DNA from: Limnoraphis robusta CS-951
Lineage (GTDB): Bacteria > Cyanobacteriota > Cyanobacteriia > Cyanobacteriales > Microcoleaceae
Reading direction: 5' to 3'
DNA: 31,517 nt
Assembly (NCBI RefSeq): GCF_000972705.2
Contig: NZ_LATL02000081.1
Span: 1-31,517, forward strand
The notes under the pieces were generated by a model. That model saw nothing but the letters and a program-made list of their open reading frames with translations. It did no database searches and was not told the origin of the DNA. Position numbers and translations under genes: made by a program. Numbering within the stretch: position 1 is the stretch's first letter; every line of letters starts with the position of its first letter. Positions 7,718 to 16,230 of this stretch are shown here, one piece after another.

Positions 7718-8011
7718 ATGAAATTGAAGCAAGTTTTATTGACAATCACTGCTGCTGTTACCTTGTGTGCTGCTACTGCATTACCTGGATTGGCTACTTC
7801 TGCTCGTTTAACTGCTAGTGATCCTAGCGCTCAAATTAATGTTCGGACTGCACCAACGACTCAAGCTAATACTCCTCATTATGGTGTAGCCGGAGACTGG
7901 GTAGAAGTATTGAATGCTTCTGACGGAGGAGATGGATATATTTGGTATTATATTCGATTTTATCAATCCGGCGCAGAAGGCTGGATTCGTTCAGATTTCC
8001 TGTCTTTCTAA
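7718..8011 (+). CDS. Secreted SH3-domain protein
   Basis: This 97-residue protein has a clear signal peptide: MKLK, then a hydrophobic run, with a probable cleavage near ALPGLATSA (residues 21-29). The mature part is a single bacterial SH3 domain: INVRTAPTTQANTPHYGVAGDWVEVL, then a glycine/aspartate-rich turn, then WYYIRFYQSGAEGWIRSDFL. Such domains bind peptidoglycan or wall peptides in the periplasm. A good AGGAGA site precedes the ATG. The next gene starts 110 bases later on the same strand, so the two could be co-transcribed. The specific ligand is unknown. Confidence 0.85.
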   Translation: MKLKQVLLTITAAVTLCAATALPGLATSARLTASDPSAQINVRTAPTTQANTPHYGVAGDWVEVLNASDGGDGYIWYYIRFYQSGAEGWIRSDFLSF

Positions 8012-8121
8012 TAACTTTATTCGACCATTGTTGTAACCTCTGTTGTGTTCCTTTCAGACTCGGAGAGGAATTTTTATTCTCGACCAATTTAGCGTAATTT
8101 TCACAAACAGGAGCGAGTTTA

Positions 8122-8463
8122 ATGTTTAATCTCAATCAACTTTTTGGAGCGGCTGATTTAATTTCTGATTTGGCAGGTGCAAAAGAACGTAAAATTCGAC
8201 AGATCAAGTTTTTTCGCGACAAAAAAGGAAGCATGGGAATCGCTTTTTTTGACAATCAAACCATTCACGGTGAATACTGGATTGAAAATATTATGGTTCC
8301 CCCAGAATACGAAACTACCTTCAAGGCTAGCGGGTATAAAATTGGGACTAAATATGATGTGTTTTTGTTTGGTTTGCAACCTTTCAGCGCCAATAAAGAA
8401 GTCTTAAAAACTCCCGGTGTTCAAAAACGTCTATTAAATATGATTTTTGAGGCGATGAAATAA
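8122..8463 (+). CDS. Conserved-looking small protein of unknown function
   Basis: I do not recognise this 113-residue protein. It begins MFNLNQLFGAADLISDLAG and has a basic central part (KERKIRQIKFFRDKK). A region of probable beta strands follows (MGIAFFDNQTIHGEYWIENIMV). It ends with a helix (VQKRLLNMIFEAMK). There is no signal peptide or membrane segment, so it is probably cytoplasmic. AGGAG lies about nine bases before the ATG, which supports the start. It follows the SH3 gene and is closed by a strong hairpin terminator at 8484-8517, so it may be the second gene of a short transcript. Confidence 0.7.
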   Translation: MFNLNQLFGAADLISDLAGAKERKIRQIKFFRDKKGSMGIAFFDNQTIHGEYWIENIMVPPEYETTFKASGYKIGTKYDVFLFGLQPFSANKEVLKTPGVQKRLLNMIFEAMK

Positions 8464-8483
8464 TTTCATCTGAGGACTTATTT

Positions 8484-8517
8484 AAAAACCCGGTTTCCCA
8501 TGATTTACTGGGTTTTT
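8484..8517 (+). terminator. Rho-independent terminator
   Basis: Bases 8484-8494 pair with 8507-8517 in an 11-bp stem with one G-T wobble and a 12-base loop. The right arm ends in TTTTT. It starts 20 bases after the stop of the 113-residue gene. Because the left arm begins with five A residues, it can also serve the convergent kinase gene ending at 8531. Confidence 0.8.
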
Positions 8518-8530
8518 GGGATGTACTTCA

Positions 8531-11500
8531 TTAGGATGATTGCACTACCATTTGAGGTTTAGCGAGTTCCATAATATAATCATAACGAAAGTTATTCACT
8601 AACTCTTTTAAGGTATCTACCAATATTTTATTTTCTGAGGGAATGTGATCAATCAGTTCCAAAATTAATAAATCACTACAAGCTTGAGCGGCTTTATACA
8701 GTTCTTCAATCCACTCGTTCGGCATTGTTTCTAATGCCTCAATACTTGAGATAAACTGCATCTGTTCTGAATCTGAATAAGGATTGTAGAAGTTGAGGTT
8801 TTTCAATTGATCTTGAGAATAAATATACTGAATGTTTAAATGTTTTCCAATCACCTCTAATAGTTCTTCGAGTTTGAATGGTTTTCCCACGAAATCATCA
8901 CATCCAGCCTGAAAAACAGCTTCTCTGTCTTCTTCAAATGCACTGGCTGTCAGTGCAATAATAATCGTTTGATTCTCCGTAGATAAAGCCTTAATCTGTA
9001 GAGTCGCTTCAAAACCATTCATTACGGGCATTCGGATATCCATTAAAATCAAATCCGGTTGCCAACTTGACCACATTTCAACAGCTTCTTGACCATTACT
9101 CGCTTCTCTAATTTCAAAGCCAATTTCTGACAGCAACTTGACGAGTAGCAAACGATTATTGGGTTTATCTTCGGCGATTAAAATACGAATTTTAGGTTGT
9201 TCGGATGCTAAACTTATAATCTTCTGAGAAGTATGATTTCTGTAATTTTCTGGCGGTTTTGTACAAGTGATTGGAATCTCAAAAGCAAAGGTACTCCCCA
9301 CGCCGATTTGAGATTGTACTACTATTTCCCCTCCCATAAGTTGCACAAATTTCTGGCTAATAGATAATCCCAAACCAGTCCCTTCAGAAGACTTTAAACC
9401 CGTTTCAGTTTGAGAAAAGGCTTTAAATAAACGATGCAGTTCATTTTCAGCAATACCTGGGCCTGTATCGGAAACTTCAAAGCCAATTGTGAGACTATTT
9501 TCTGTTTGTCTATCTTTTGCTTCCTCAACTCTAAAGGCTCGTAATTTGACATCACCTGATTCTGTAAATTTAGTAGCATTGCCTAAGAGATTAATCAACA
9601 CCTGACGCAATTTCTTTTCATCTCCTATCACCCATTGAGGTAATGTATTATCTAGTTCAAAACTGAGGGTTAGTCCTTTTGATTTTGCTTTCAGGCGCAG
9701 CATTTCTTCTAAATTTTCAAGCAGACAGATGAGATCAAAATCATCTTCTGTTAATGTCACTCGACCTGCTTCTATTTTGGATCTTTCTAAAATATCATTA
9801 ATTAGTTGCAGTAAATGTTCACCTGCTCGACTAATAATATCAAGATGTTGGTGATGTTCAACTTTTATACTTGAGTCGTTATTCATGAGTTGAGCAAAGC
9901 CTAAAATCGCATTCAGAGGTGTTCGCAGTTCGTGACTCATTGAGGCGAGAAATTCGCTCTTGGCACTGTTAGCTGCATCTGCTGCTTCTTTAGCTTGCTG
10001 AAGTTCTATGGCTTGCTGCTGTGTTTTAGCAAATAATTCGGCTTGTTGAACAGCTACCCCTAACTGACTGCCAATTTGGGTAACAATTTTAATTTCTGCT
10101 TTTGTCCATTCTCTCGGCGTTCCATTTTGATAGGCGCAGAGTAATCCCCACAAATTTGTTCCGCAGAAAATGGGTGCAATGGTATAGGAACGAGCTTGCA
10201 ATTGCTCTAATAAATTCAGATAACATTCATCAAATCCGGCTGTATAAATATCTCGTACAGAGCGATAGTAACTTTTTCCCTGGCGATAAAATCCGCCTTG
10301 CTTTTCTTTTAGATAAGTATCTTCTATCAAAGCTTCGCCACTATCCAGTAGTTTCGCCACACAATTTGTTTGATTGACTGTCACTTGAGTTAAATAGGAT
10401 TGCTCTTCTGTAGCGGGTATTAATTTTGTCCACCCTGACATGACAGACTCAGCAATGACTTCTCCACTCCAGTCGGGGTTGAAACGATAAACGAGAACCC
10501 GTGAACAACATAAGGCTTGTCGAAGTTCTTCAGTCGTTGCATTAAATATGGTTTCAAGTTCGAGGGTTTCGCGCATTCTTTGCATGACTTGAACAATTGA
10601 TCTTTCTCGTTTCGCGCTTTCTTGTAAGGCTTGTTCGACTTGTTTCCGCTCGGTAATATCAGTGTTAGAACCCACCATGCGATAGGGTTTATTGTTGTTA
10701 TCCCACAGCGCAACACCTCGACAAAGAATCCAACGAATATTTCCGGGTTTTGTAATGGCTCTAAACTCGACTTCGTAGTAAGGAATTTCTCGATTGATAT
10801 AACGTTCTAAAATGCCAAAAATTCGCTCTGAGTCGTCGGGATGAAGAATTTTTTTAAAGGATTCCACATGGTTAGGGAGTTCTTCCTCAAAATAACCTAA
10901 CATCGTTTTCCAACGGGGCGAAAAATAAGCTTTTCCGGTTTCAATATCCCAGTCCCAAATCCCATCATTTGCCCCTTCTACCGCGAGGGAAAATCGTTCT
11001 TCTGAGGCTCTTAAAGCGGCTGAGGTTTGCTTTTGTTGGGTGATCTCACTAACGGTACAAATAACTCGTTCAACGCTGCCATTTTCTGCAAGTTGTGGAG
11101 TGGCGTTAACTAATAGCCATTTACATTGATGAGTCGGTTCTGATTCACAAATTCCAATGATCACGTTTCGGATCGGTTGACGTTGATTAATCGCGGATTG
11201 TACGGGAAGTTTTTCTTTTTTAAAATCACTGAGATCTTCTTGGATAAGATGCCAATTTTCACCAAATTTTTGAGGATTTTTAGCTTCTGCTGGCAGCTTT
11301 AATAAGCTTTGTGCGGATTGATTACTAATCAGGATTTCTGCACGATTATTGAGGAGTAATACGCCGACTTGCATTTCTTGAATCAGCATCTGAAAGCGGC
11401 GTTCACTTTCTGCTAAAGCTTTTTCTTGTACTTGATGCTTATTTAATTTTTGGTTTAAAAAACTAGCGACTACAACGATCATTAACGAAAGCATGATCAA

Positions 11501-11542
11501 GTTGTTGTTAGAGTCCGTGAAAATTGTTGTTATGATTTCCAT
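8531..11542 (-). CDS. Hybrid sensor histidine kinase with PAS and phytochrome-like GAF domains
   Basis: This 1003-residue protein has one N-terminal membrane segment (about 14-29) and a first PAS-like domain (45-170). A PAS/PAC domain follows (178-300: GIWDWDI, YFSPRWKTMLGY, then a PAC end). Next comes a GAF domain (about 315-500) and a HisKA dimerisation helix with phospho-acceptor H537 in SHELRTP. The ATPase domain has N655, DTGPGI (692-697) and GTGLGLS (721-727). The receiver domain (about 785-900) has phospho-acceptor D835, and a helical tail ends the protein. It would phosphorylate H537 and pass the phosphate to D835, then probably to a separate phosphotransfer protein. The GAF domain resembles bilin-binding ones (VRDIYTAGF, LLEQLQARSYTIAPIF) with C440 at the usual attachment position, but followed by Tyr instead of His. 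The sensed signal is unknown. No clear partner gene is adjacent. Confidence 0.92.
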   Translation of the reverse strand: MEIITTIFTDSNNNLIMLSLMIVVVASFLNQKLNKHQVQEKALAESERRFQMLIQEMQVGVLLLNNRAEILISNQSAQSLLKLPAEAKNPQKFGENWHLIQEDLSDFKKEKLPVQSAINQRQPIRNVIIGICESEPTHQCKWLLVNATPQLAENGSVERVICTVSEITQQKQTSAALRASEERFSLAVEGANDGIWDWDIETGKAYFSPRWKTMLGYFEEELPNHVESFKKILHPDDSERIFGILERYINREIPYYEVEFRAITKPGNIRWILCRGVALWDNNNKPYRMVGSNTDITERKQVEQALQESAKRERSIVQVMQRMRETLELETIFNATTEELRQALCCSRVLVYRFNPDWSGEVIAESVMSGWTKLIPATEEQSYLTQVTVNQTNCVAKLLDSGEALIEDTYLKEKQGGFYRQGKSYYRSVRDIYTAGFDECYLNLLEQLQARSYTIAPIFCGTNLWGLLCAYQNGTPREWTKAEIKIVTQIGSQLGVAVQQAELFAKTQQQAIELQQAKEAADAANSAKSEFLASMSHELRTPLNAILGFAQLMNNDSSIKVEHHQHLDIISRAGEHLLQLINDILERSKIEAGRVTLTEDDFDLICLLENLEEMLRLKAKSKGLTLSFELDNTLPQWVIGDEKKLRQVLINLLGNATKFTESGDVKLRAFRVEEAKDRQTENSLTIGFEVSDTGPGIAENELHRLFKAFSQTETGLKSSEGTGLGLSISQKFVQLMGGEIVVQSQIGVGSTFAFEIPITCTKPPENYRNHTSQKIISLASEQPKIRILIAEDKPNNRLLLVKLLSEIGFEIREASNGQEAVEMWSSWQPDLILMDIRMPVMNGFEATLQIKALSTENQTIIIALTASAFEEDREAVFQAGCDDFVGKPFKLEELLEVIGKHLNIQYIYSQDQLKNLNFYNPYSDSEQMQFISSIEALETMPNEWIEELYKAAQACSDLLILELIDHIPSENKILVDTLKELVNNFRYDYIMELAKPQMVVQSS

Positions 11543-11763
11543 CGATTGTCATTCCAATAAGTTTTTAATTGATGTGTTTATTCTAAATATATCAAATTTT
11601 CTTGGTATTTGTTTAAAGCATAATGATTATAACTTTCATAAAATTACGGTTAATAAAATATTTTATCGCCAAAATTTTAGTTAATTTTTATGAAGACCCT
11701 CGGCGAGTTTTTAACTTGATTTAACGCTCAAAAAAGCCTAAAGATTTGAGGATATTTTTAAAT

Positions 11764-12897
11764 TTATATAAAGTAGTGGGGGATAAACTGACTGGTATTT
11801 TGCGTAATCGGAGTTTGATCTTCTCGAATCCCAATCCCAGCAGGTTGATCACCTACAATCCATGATCCAATAACAGGATAATAACGGTCAAATTGAGGCA
11901 ATGGGCAGTAGGATTGATAGATCAGGGGTTCGTCTTGATAGATGCCATCCGTTTGATAGGAGCGATCGCCATAATAAATATTAATGTTAGCACCTTCACG
12001 GGAGAATATAGGTTTACTCAGGTAGGGATGAGAAAGTTGACTGGAGTCAAAATAGGCAGGTAAGAGGTTAGGATGATCCGGGAAAAGTTCCCACAAAATA
12101 GGCAGAATTGCTTTATTGCTGAGAATCATTTTCCAGGCGGGTTCTAACAGCAGCATCGGTTCACTTAAAAGATGTTTTCCGAATTCATCCTCAATCATCC
12201 ATTCCCAGGGATAGAGTTTAAAGAGTGCTTGAATGGGATAATCTTCTAAGTCACAAAAGCACTGATCATTAGAGTTCCAACCCATTTCGTCAATATAAAG
12301 ATGTTTGGTTTCAAAGCCAGCTTGAATGGCGACATCTCTCAGGTATTCAACGGTTCCGAGGTCTTCTGCGGTATCACGTTCACAGGTAAAGTGTAGATAT
12401 CTTTGGGTTGGAGATAAATTAAAATAGATTTGTTGGAATTGTTCGAGTAGTTTTTCGTGAATGGAGTTGAACTGATCAGCGTCGGGGAAAATTTCTTCTA
12501 ACCACGTCCACTGAACGATGCTAGCTTCAAGTAAGGCGGTGGGAGTATCGGCGTTGTATTCGAGAAGTTTGGGGGGATGGATGCCATCATAGACAAAATC
12601 AAAGCGACCATACAGGCTGGGGTCGCCCCGTTCCCAGGACTGGCGACAGAGTTGAAAAAATTCGGGCGGAATGGAAAGTTGAGTGTAACGGTTTTCGGTA
12701 ATAATGCAGTCAACGGCTTCTAGACAAAGCTGATGGAGTTCTTGGGTTGCGGCTTCGAGTGAGTCTATTTGTTCAGACGTAAACTGATAACAGACGCTTT
12801 CATTCCAGTAGAGTCCATCGAGATTGTAATAGTGAAATCCAACCTCATCGCATTTTTGTTCCCAGTTGGGACGGGGTTTGAGGGGGATGCGTTTCAT
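11764..12897 (-). CDS. Glutathionylspermidine synthase-like (YgiC/YjfC-type) protein
   Basis: This 377-residue protein matches the glutathionylspermidine synthase family (PF03738, preATP-grasp plus ATP-grasp). It starts with KRIPLKPRPNWEQKCDEVGF and has YGRFDFVYDG and LLEYNADTPTALLEA, the substrate-side core, near residues 95-125. The ATP-grasp half contains LEPAWKMILSNKAILPILWELFP, FSREGANI and a late GSWIVGDQPAGIGIREDQTPIT. Such enzymes form an amide between a peptide and an amine using ATP. E. coli YgiC and YjfC belong here, but their substrates are not settled. There is no amidase domain. GAAGG lies six bases before the ATG. The gene is 55 bases after a YgiB-like gene, mirroring the E. 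coli ygiB-ygiC order. Confidence 0.87.
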   Translation of the reverse strand: MKRIPLKPRPNWEQKCDEVGFHYYNLDGLYWNESVCYQFTSEQIDSLEAATQELHQLCLEAVDCIITENRYTQLSIPPEFFQLCRQSWERGDPSLYGRFDFVYDGIHPPKLLEYNADTPTALLEASIVQWTWLEEIFPDADQFNSIHEKLLEQFQQIYFNLSPTQRYLHFTCERDTAEDLGTVEYLRDVAIQAGFETKHLYIDEMGWNSNDQCFCDLEDYPIQALFKLYPWEWMIEDEFGKHLLSEPMLLLEPAWKMILSNKAILPILWELFPDHPNLLPAYFDSSQLSHPYLSKPIFSREGANINIYYGDRSYQTDGIYQDEPLIYQSYCPLPQFDRYYPVIGSWIVGDQPAGIGIREDQTPITQNTSQFIPHYFI

Positions 12898-12952
12898 AGA
12901 AGACCTTCTTCTGTATATATATAGTTTTGATCATAAATTGATGTTGTTGGAG

Positions 12953-13387
12953 TTAACCGCCTCGGCTCCCAGTACCCACTCGTCCTCCTGAACCAAACCC
13001 TCCTCGTCTAGTATTCCCAACGGATGAACGGGAGCGGTTCGGGGAACTTGAACGACCGAATAAACCGGAACGAGGTGGAGGGCTGGTTCTAACTCCAGCG
13101 TTAACAGGAATCACGCGAGGAGGACTGTTGTAGGTGCGGTAATAATAGTAGTTGCCGTTACGATATCGGTAGTAGGGGCCGTAATAATAACCGACGGGAT
13201 AGGAGTTATCGGTAATGGGTTCACAGAGTTCGGGTTTACCCCATTCTTGCTGACAGTCTGGCAGGTTGCGGTACACTTCTCGTCTTTTATTAGAAGATTC
13301 GCAGGCTTTCAGACCGACTGATGCGATCAAAACGAGGGTAATAACTGCGGTTTTTCGGGATTTGCGGGGAGTTGTTTTATCCATCAT
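12953..13387 (-). CDS. YgiB-like (DUF1190-type) small lipoprotein candidate
   Basis: This 144-residue protein has a basic N-terminus, a hydrophobic segment (about 13-26) and a cysteine at 29 (VGLKAC) that could be a lipobox, although lysine at -2 is unusual. Then comes DCQQEWGKPELC (C45, C55), resembling a DCVAEFG-C element I recall in E. coli YgiB. A tyrosine-rich stretch follows (YYYGPYYRYRNGNYYYYRTY). The low-complexity serine/arginine/glycine tail ends NTRRGGFGSGGRVGTGSRGG, much like the YgiB end. The neighbour downstream is a YgiC-like ligase, so I assign it by motif plus context. Probably anchored in an envelope membrane. Function unknown. Confidence 0.65.
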   Translation of the reverse strand: MMDKTTPRKSRKTAVITLVLIASVGLKACESSNKRREVYRNLPDCQQEWGKPELCEPITDNSYPVGYYYGPYYRYRNGNYYYYRTYNSPPRVIPVNAGVRTSPPPRSGLFGRSSSPNRSRSSVGNTRRGGFGSGGRVGTGSRGG

Positions 13388-13537
13388 CAGCTTACCAAAG
13401 CTTCTTCCTTCAGCTTAACCTATGACCCGCTCAAGAATAAATAGCTCAAATGCTAGTCTAATAAGGGTTTGAGGGGATTTAGTTGAAGCATAATGTAACG
13501 AAATGTTAAAAAAACAGCGCTATAGCAGCATAACGTC

Positions 13538-13566
13538 TTGACATCTTTGAGAAATACCTTTATCTT
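13538..13566 (+). promoter_or_regulatory. Sigma-70-type promoter of the Ycf46 operon
   Basis: A perfect -35 box TTGACA (13538-13543) and a -10 box TATCTT (13561-13566) are separated by exactly 17 bases. Transcription would begin near 13573, about 29 bases before the first gene of the operon. Confidence 0.75.
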
Positions 13567-13574
13567 TAAATACA

Positions 13575-13584
13575 TACCCGGGTA
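13575..13584. promoter_or_regulatory. Palindrome at the start site, candidate operator
   Basis: TACCCGGGTA is a perfect 10-base palindrome lying just after the -10 box, over the expected transcription start. The first gene encodes a ribbon-helix-helix protein, a class that often represses its own promoter from such sites. The link is inference. Confidence 0.45.
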
Positions 13585-13601
13585 CACAAGTTCACTGTCC
13601 T

Positions 13602-13952
13602 ATGCAAAGCAAGCAAAAGGTAACGTTATATATTCCGCCCCAACTGCATCGCAAACTCAAAATTAAAGCGGCAGTTGAATCTGAACCGATGTCTTCTCTA
13701 GCTGAAAAAGCAATTATTTTCTATCTCAATAATCCAGAGGTAGTGGATGAATTGGAAGCATCGCATGGGCAAACTCATCGGGTATATTCTTGTCCCGAAT
13801 GTGCCAATTCTGTTGTTATCAGGGATGGTGAGTTAGTTTCACTGAGAAACCAACCCAGCATACTAACCGAAGATCAACTGGATCTTCAACAGGTGCAACA
13901 GGTTGATACTCCCCCAGCTCAACAAGGAGAAGAAAAGCTGGTTCCCTGTTAG
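13602..13952 (+). CDS. Ribbon-helix-helix protein with zinc-ribbon half (slr0373-like)
   Basis: This is a 116-residue protein. Residues 1-45 look like a ribbon-helix-helix DNA-binding domain: strand KVTLYIPPQLHRKLK, then helices IKAAVESEPMSSLAEKAIIFYLNN. Residues 60-82 carry CPEC (C64, C67) and a beta hairpin typical of half a zinc ribbon. The protein ends in VPC (C116), so dimers could complete a metal site. The tail from about 88 is glutamine- and proline-rich. It heads an operon with a Ycf46-type ATPase and a DUF1257 protein, the order I recall for slr0373-slr0374-slr0376, a stress-responsive operon of Synechocystis. It may regulate that operon through the palindrome at 13575-13584. Confidence 0.75.
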   Translation: MQSKQKVTLYIPPQLHRKLKIKAAVESEPMSSLAEKAIIFYLNNPEVVDELEASHGQTHRVYSCPECANSVVIRDGELVSLRNQPSILTEDQLDLQQVQQVDTPPAQQGEEKLVPC

Positions 13953-14067
13953 TTCGATAAACTCTCGATCGCAGTTTGGGCGCTCCTGTCGTGTTCAGAT
14001 TTGAGTGAAAGAGTTAAAATTAATCCTTCACACCAAATGTTGTACCGTCTCTAATGGATCGAGGACT

Positions 14068-15588
14068 ATGCAAGAAGAATTAGGAATCTTAATTGAAGCT
14101 CGATATCCTCTGATCTACCTCGTCACATCCGAGGAGGAGCGGTCTGAGCAGACAATCGCCAAAATCGCACAAGCCAAGCGTCAGCGAGAAGTTTATATAT
14201 GGACAGTTACCCGTGGCTTAGTCAAATACGATCAACCGCGCACAACTGTTCAGTCAAATACAGTTTCTCCCCAGGCGGCAGTTGAATGGGTGATTCGGCA
14301 TCGAGAACCCAATGTTAGCGGCAGTATTTACATTTTCAAAGATTTGCATCCCTTCAAGGATTCTCCAGAAGTGACCCGGTGTTTGCGGGATGCGATCGCC
14401 AGTTTTAAAGACACCAACAAGACTATCATTTTGATGTCTCCGGTACAAGAAATCCCCATCGAGCTAGAGAAAGAAGTTGTTGTTTTAGACTTCGCTCTAC
14501 CCGATATGAAGGAGCTTAACCAGGTGTTATCCGCTCAGTTAGAGCAAACCCGTTCCCGTAAAATCAGTACAGAAACACGGGAGAAGTTGTTAAAAGCAAC
14601 GCTCGGGTTAACCCGAGATGAGGCGGAGAAAGTTTACCGTAAAGCTTACGTCACCGCCAGTCGTTTAACAGAAACAGAAGTCGATATTGTCTTATCCGAG
14701 AAAAAGCAGCTAATTCGGCGCAACGGAATATTAGAGTATATCGATGTGGATGAAACGATTGATGCGGTTGGAGGCTTAGAAGAACTCAAACGCTGGTTAA
14801 AACAACGCTCTAATGCGTTTACCGAACGAGCCAGAGAGTACGGTTTACCACAGCCCAAAGGAATGCTGATATTAGGGATACCCGGTTGTGGAAAGTCTCT
14901 AATTGCGAAAACCACCTCTCGGTTATGGGGTTTACCCCTGCTGAGATTGGACATGGGCCGAGTCTATGATGGCTCAATGGTGGGTCGCTCTGAGGCGAAC
15001 TTGCGAAACGCATTGAAAACAGCAGAATCCATTTCACCCGCGATTCTGTTTATCGATGAGTTAGACAAGTCCTTCGCAGGCGGTTCAGGTTCAGCCGATT
15101 CTGATGGCGGAACATCTAGCCGGATTTTTGGTTCATTCCTCACCTGGATGCAAGAAAAATCCTCACCTGTGTTTGTGATGGCGACAGCCAACCGTGTTGA
15201 ACGGCTACCGGGAGAGTTCTTGCGGAAAGGACGATTTGATGAGATTTTCTTCGTTGACCTTCCCACCAAAGAGGAACGGCAAGATATTTTCAAAATTCAC
15301 CTGTCCAAACGACGTTCAGAAATTGACCGCTTCGACTTAGATCAGTTGTCTACGGTTTCTGAAGGGTTCTCTGGGGCAGAAATTGAGCAAGCGCTCGTCG
15401 CTGCAATGTACGAAGCTTTTGCTCAAGATCGAGAGTTTACGCAGCTTGATATCATCGCCGCCATTAAAGCGACACTACCTCTGTCGAAAACGATGAACGA
15501 ACAAGTGACTGCCCTGCGCGATTGGGCTCGTCAGAGGGCGCGGCCAGCTGCATCTTCCGTCGCTGAATATCAGCGTATGGAATTTTAA
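14068..15588 (+). CDS. ycf46: AAA+ ATPase, Ycf46-like (slr0374-like)
   Basis: This 506-residue AAA+ protein matches the Ycf46 family of cyanobacteria and plastids. The N-terminal half (about 1-220) is a degenerate domain beginning MQEELGILIEARYPLIYLVT. The catalytic AAA module has Walker A GIPGCGKS (270-277), pore-like VYDGSMVG, Walker B AILFIDE (325-331), sensor-1 asparagine N375 (MATANR) and arginine-finger region FLRKGRFDE. A C-terminal small helical domain follows with SGAEIEQAL. The ATG at 14068 is chosen because GAGGA lies just before it and the family begins with this peptide; an upstream in-frame start at 14005 would add 21 atypical residues. Family members are linked to carbon-limitation and stress responses; the target is not known from sequence. 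It follows the ribbon-helix-helix gene by 115 bases. Confidence 0.9.
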   Translation: MQEELGILIEARYPLIYLVTSEEERSEQTIAKIAQAKRQREVYIWTVTRGLVKYDQPRTTVQSNTVSPQAAVEWVIRHREPNVSGSIYIFKDLHPFKDSPEVTRCLRDAIASFKDTNKTIILMSPVQEIPIELEKEVVVLDFALPDMKELNQVLSAQLEQTRSRKISTETREKLLKATLGLTRDEAEKVYRKAYVTASRLTETEVDIVLSEKKQLIRRNGILEYIDVDETIDAVGGLEELKRWLKQRSNAFTERAREYGLPQPKGMLILGIPGCGKSLIAKTTSRLWGLPLLRLDMGRVYDGSMVGRSEANLRNALKTAESISPAILFIDELDKSFAGGSGSADSDGGTSSRIFGSFLTWMQEKSSPVFVMATANRVERLPGEFLRKGRFDEIFFVDLPTKEERQDIFKIHLSKRRSEIDRFDLDQLSTVSEGFSGAEIEQALVAAMYEAFAQDREFTQLDIIAAIKATLPLSKTMNEQVTALRDWARQRARPAASSVAEYQRMEF

Positions 15589-15759
15589 AAGCTTTCTCCT
15601 GGTCCAAACAGGAGGAAAGGCTAGCACATTAAAGGCTAGCAGTTTCTAAAAAGAACGCCGCTCTTGTGATCAGCGTCTACGCTACAGGTTCAAGAGGGCA
15701 TCCGTTAAAAGCCAAAACCGTTGTTGTTTCGTTTTCAGTTCCACTAGGAGGATATCACA

Positions 15760-16113
15760 ATGTCTCATTTCAGCACTCTGCGTACCAAAATCTCTGATGC
15801 CGAAATCCTGAAGACTTCTTTACGCGATTTAGGGATCTCTGTTAAAAGCAACGCAGATGTTCGTGGCTACAACGGCCAACGTGTACGCGCTGACTTAGTT
15901 GCAGTTCTCGAAGGCGAATATGATTTAGGTTGGTCTCGCAATAGCGATGGTACTTTCGACCTGATCGCTGACCTGTGGGGCGTTGCTAAAAAGCACAACC
16001 AAACTGAATTGATCAATGCAATCAACCAAAAATACGCTGTTAACAAAACTCTGTCTGAAGTTAAGCAGCGTGGTCTGCAAAATGCAAACGTTAAATTGAT
16101 CGTTCAAAAATAG
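15760..16113 (+). CDS. DUF1257 (Ycf35-like) protein (slr0376-like)
   Basis: This 117-residue soluble protein begins MSHFSTLRTKISDAEILKTSL, the hallmark of DUF1257, the family of plastid Ycf35. It continues with DLGISVKSNADVRGYNGQRVRADLVAVLEGEYDLGWSRN in strands, an FDLIADLWGV segment, and a helix-turn region ending GLQNANVKLIVQK. No catalytic motif is visible. A near-perfect AGGAGG site lies before the ATG, suggesting strong expression. It is the third gene of the ribbon-helix-helix/Ycf46 operon and ends at a strong terminator. The preceding 171-base gap has a possible CTCTTG/CAAGAG hairpin but no gene. Confidence 0.88.
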   Translation: MSHFSTLRTKISDAEILKTSLRDLGISVKSNADVRGYNGQRVRADLVAVLEGEYDLGWSRNSDGTFDLIADLWGVAKKHNQTELINAINQKYAVNKTLSEVKQRGLQNANVKLIVQK

Positions 16114-16137
16114 TCGCTCTGAGCGTTCCCAAGCTTG

Positions 16138-16169
16138 CGGGTTAACCATACGGGTTAGCCCGTTTTTTT
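16138..16169 (+). terminator. Strong Rho-independent terminator
   Basis: Bases 16138-16147 (CGGGTTAACC) pair with 16153-16162 (GGTTAGCCCG) in a 10-bp stem with one T-G wobble and a five-base loop. Seven T residues follow. It closes the DUF1257 operon 24 bases after the stop. Confidence 0.92.
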
Positions 16170-16230
16170 GTGTGAAGAAACTCACCACGCTCGACACGCT
16201 CGACACGAAGATTTTTGGATTTTGCTAAGA

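Noticed and set aside
11543..11763. Small gene or RNA between the kinase and the YgiC-like gene
   Set aside because: The region is AT-rich with no ribosome site, stable hairpin or domain-like peptide.
14005..14067. Upstream start of the Ycf46-like protein
   Set aside because: The peptide is atypical, while a GAGGA ribosome site sits just before the ATG at 14068.
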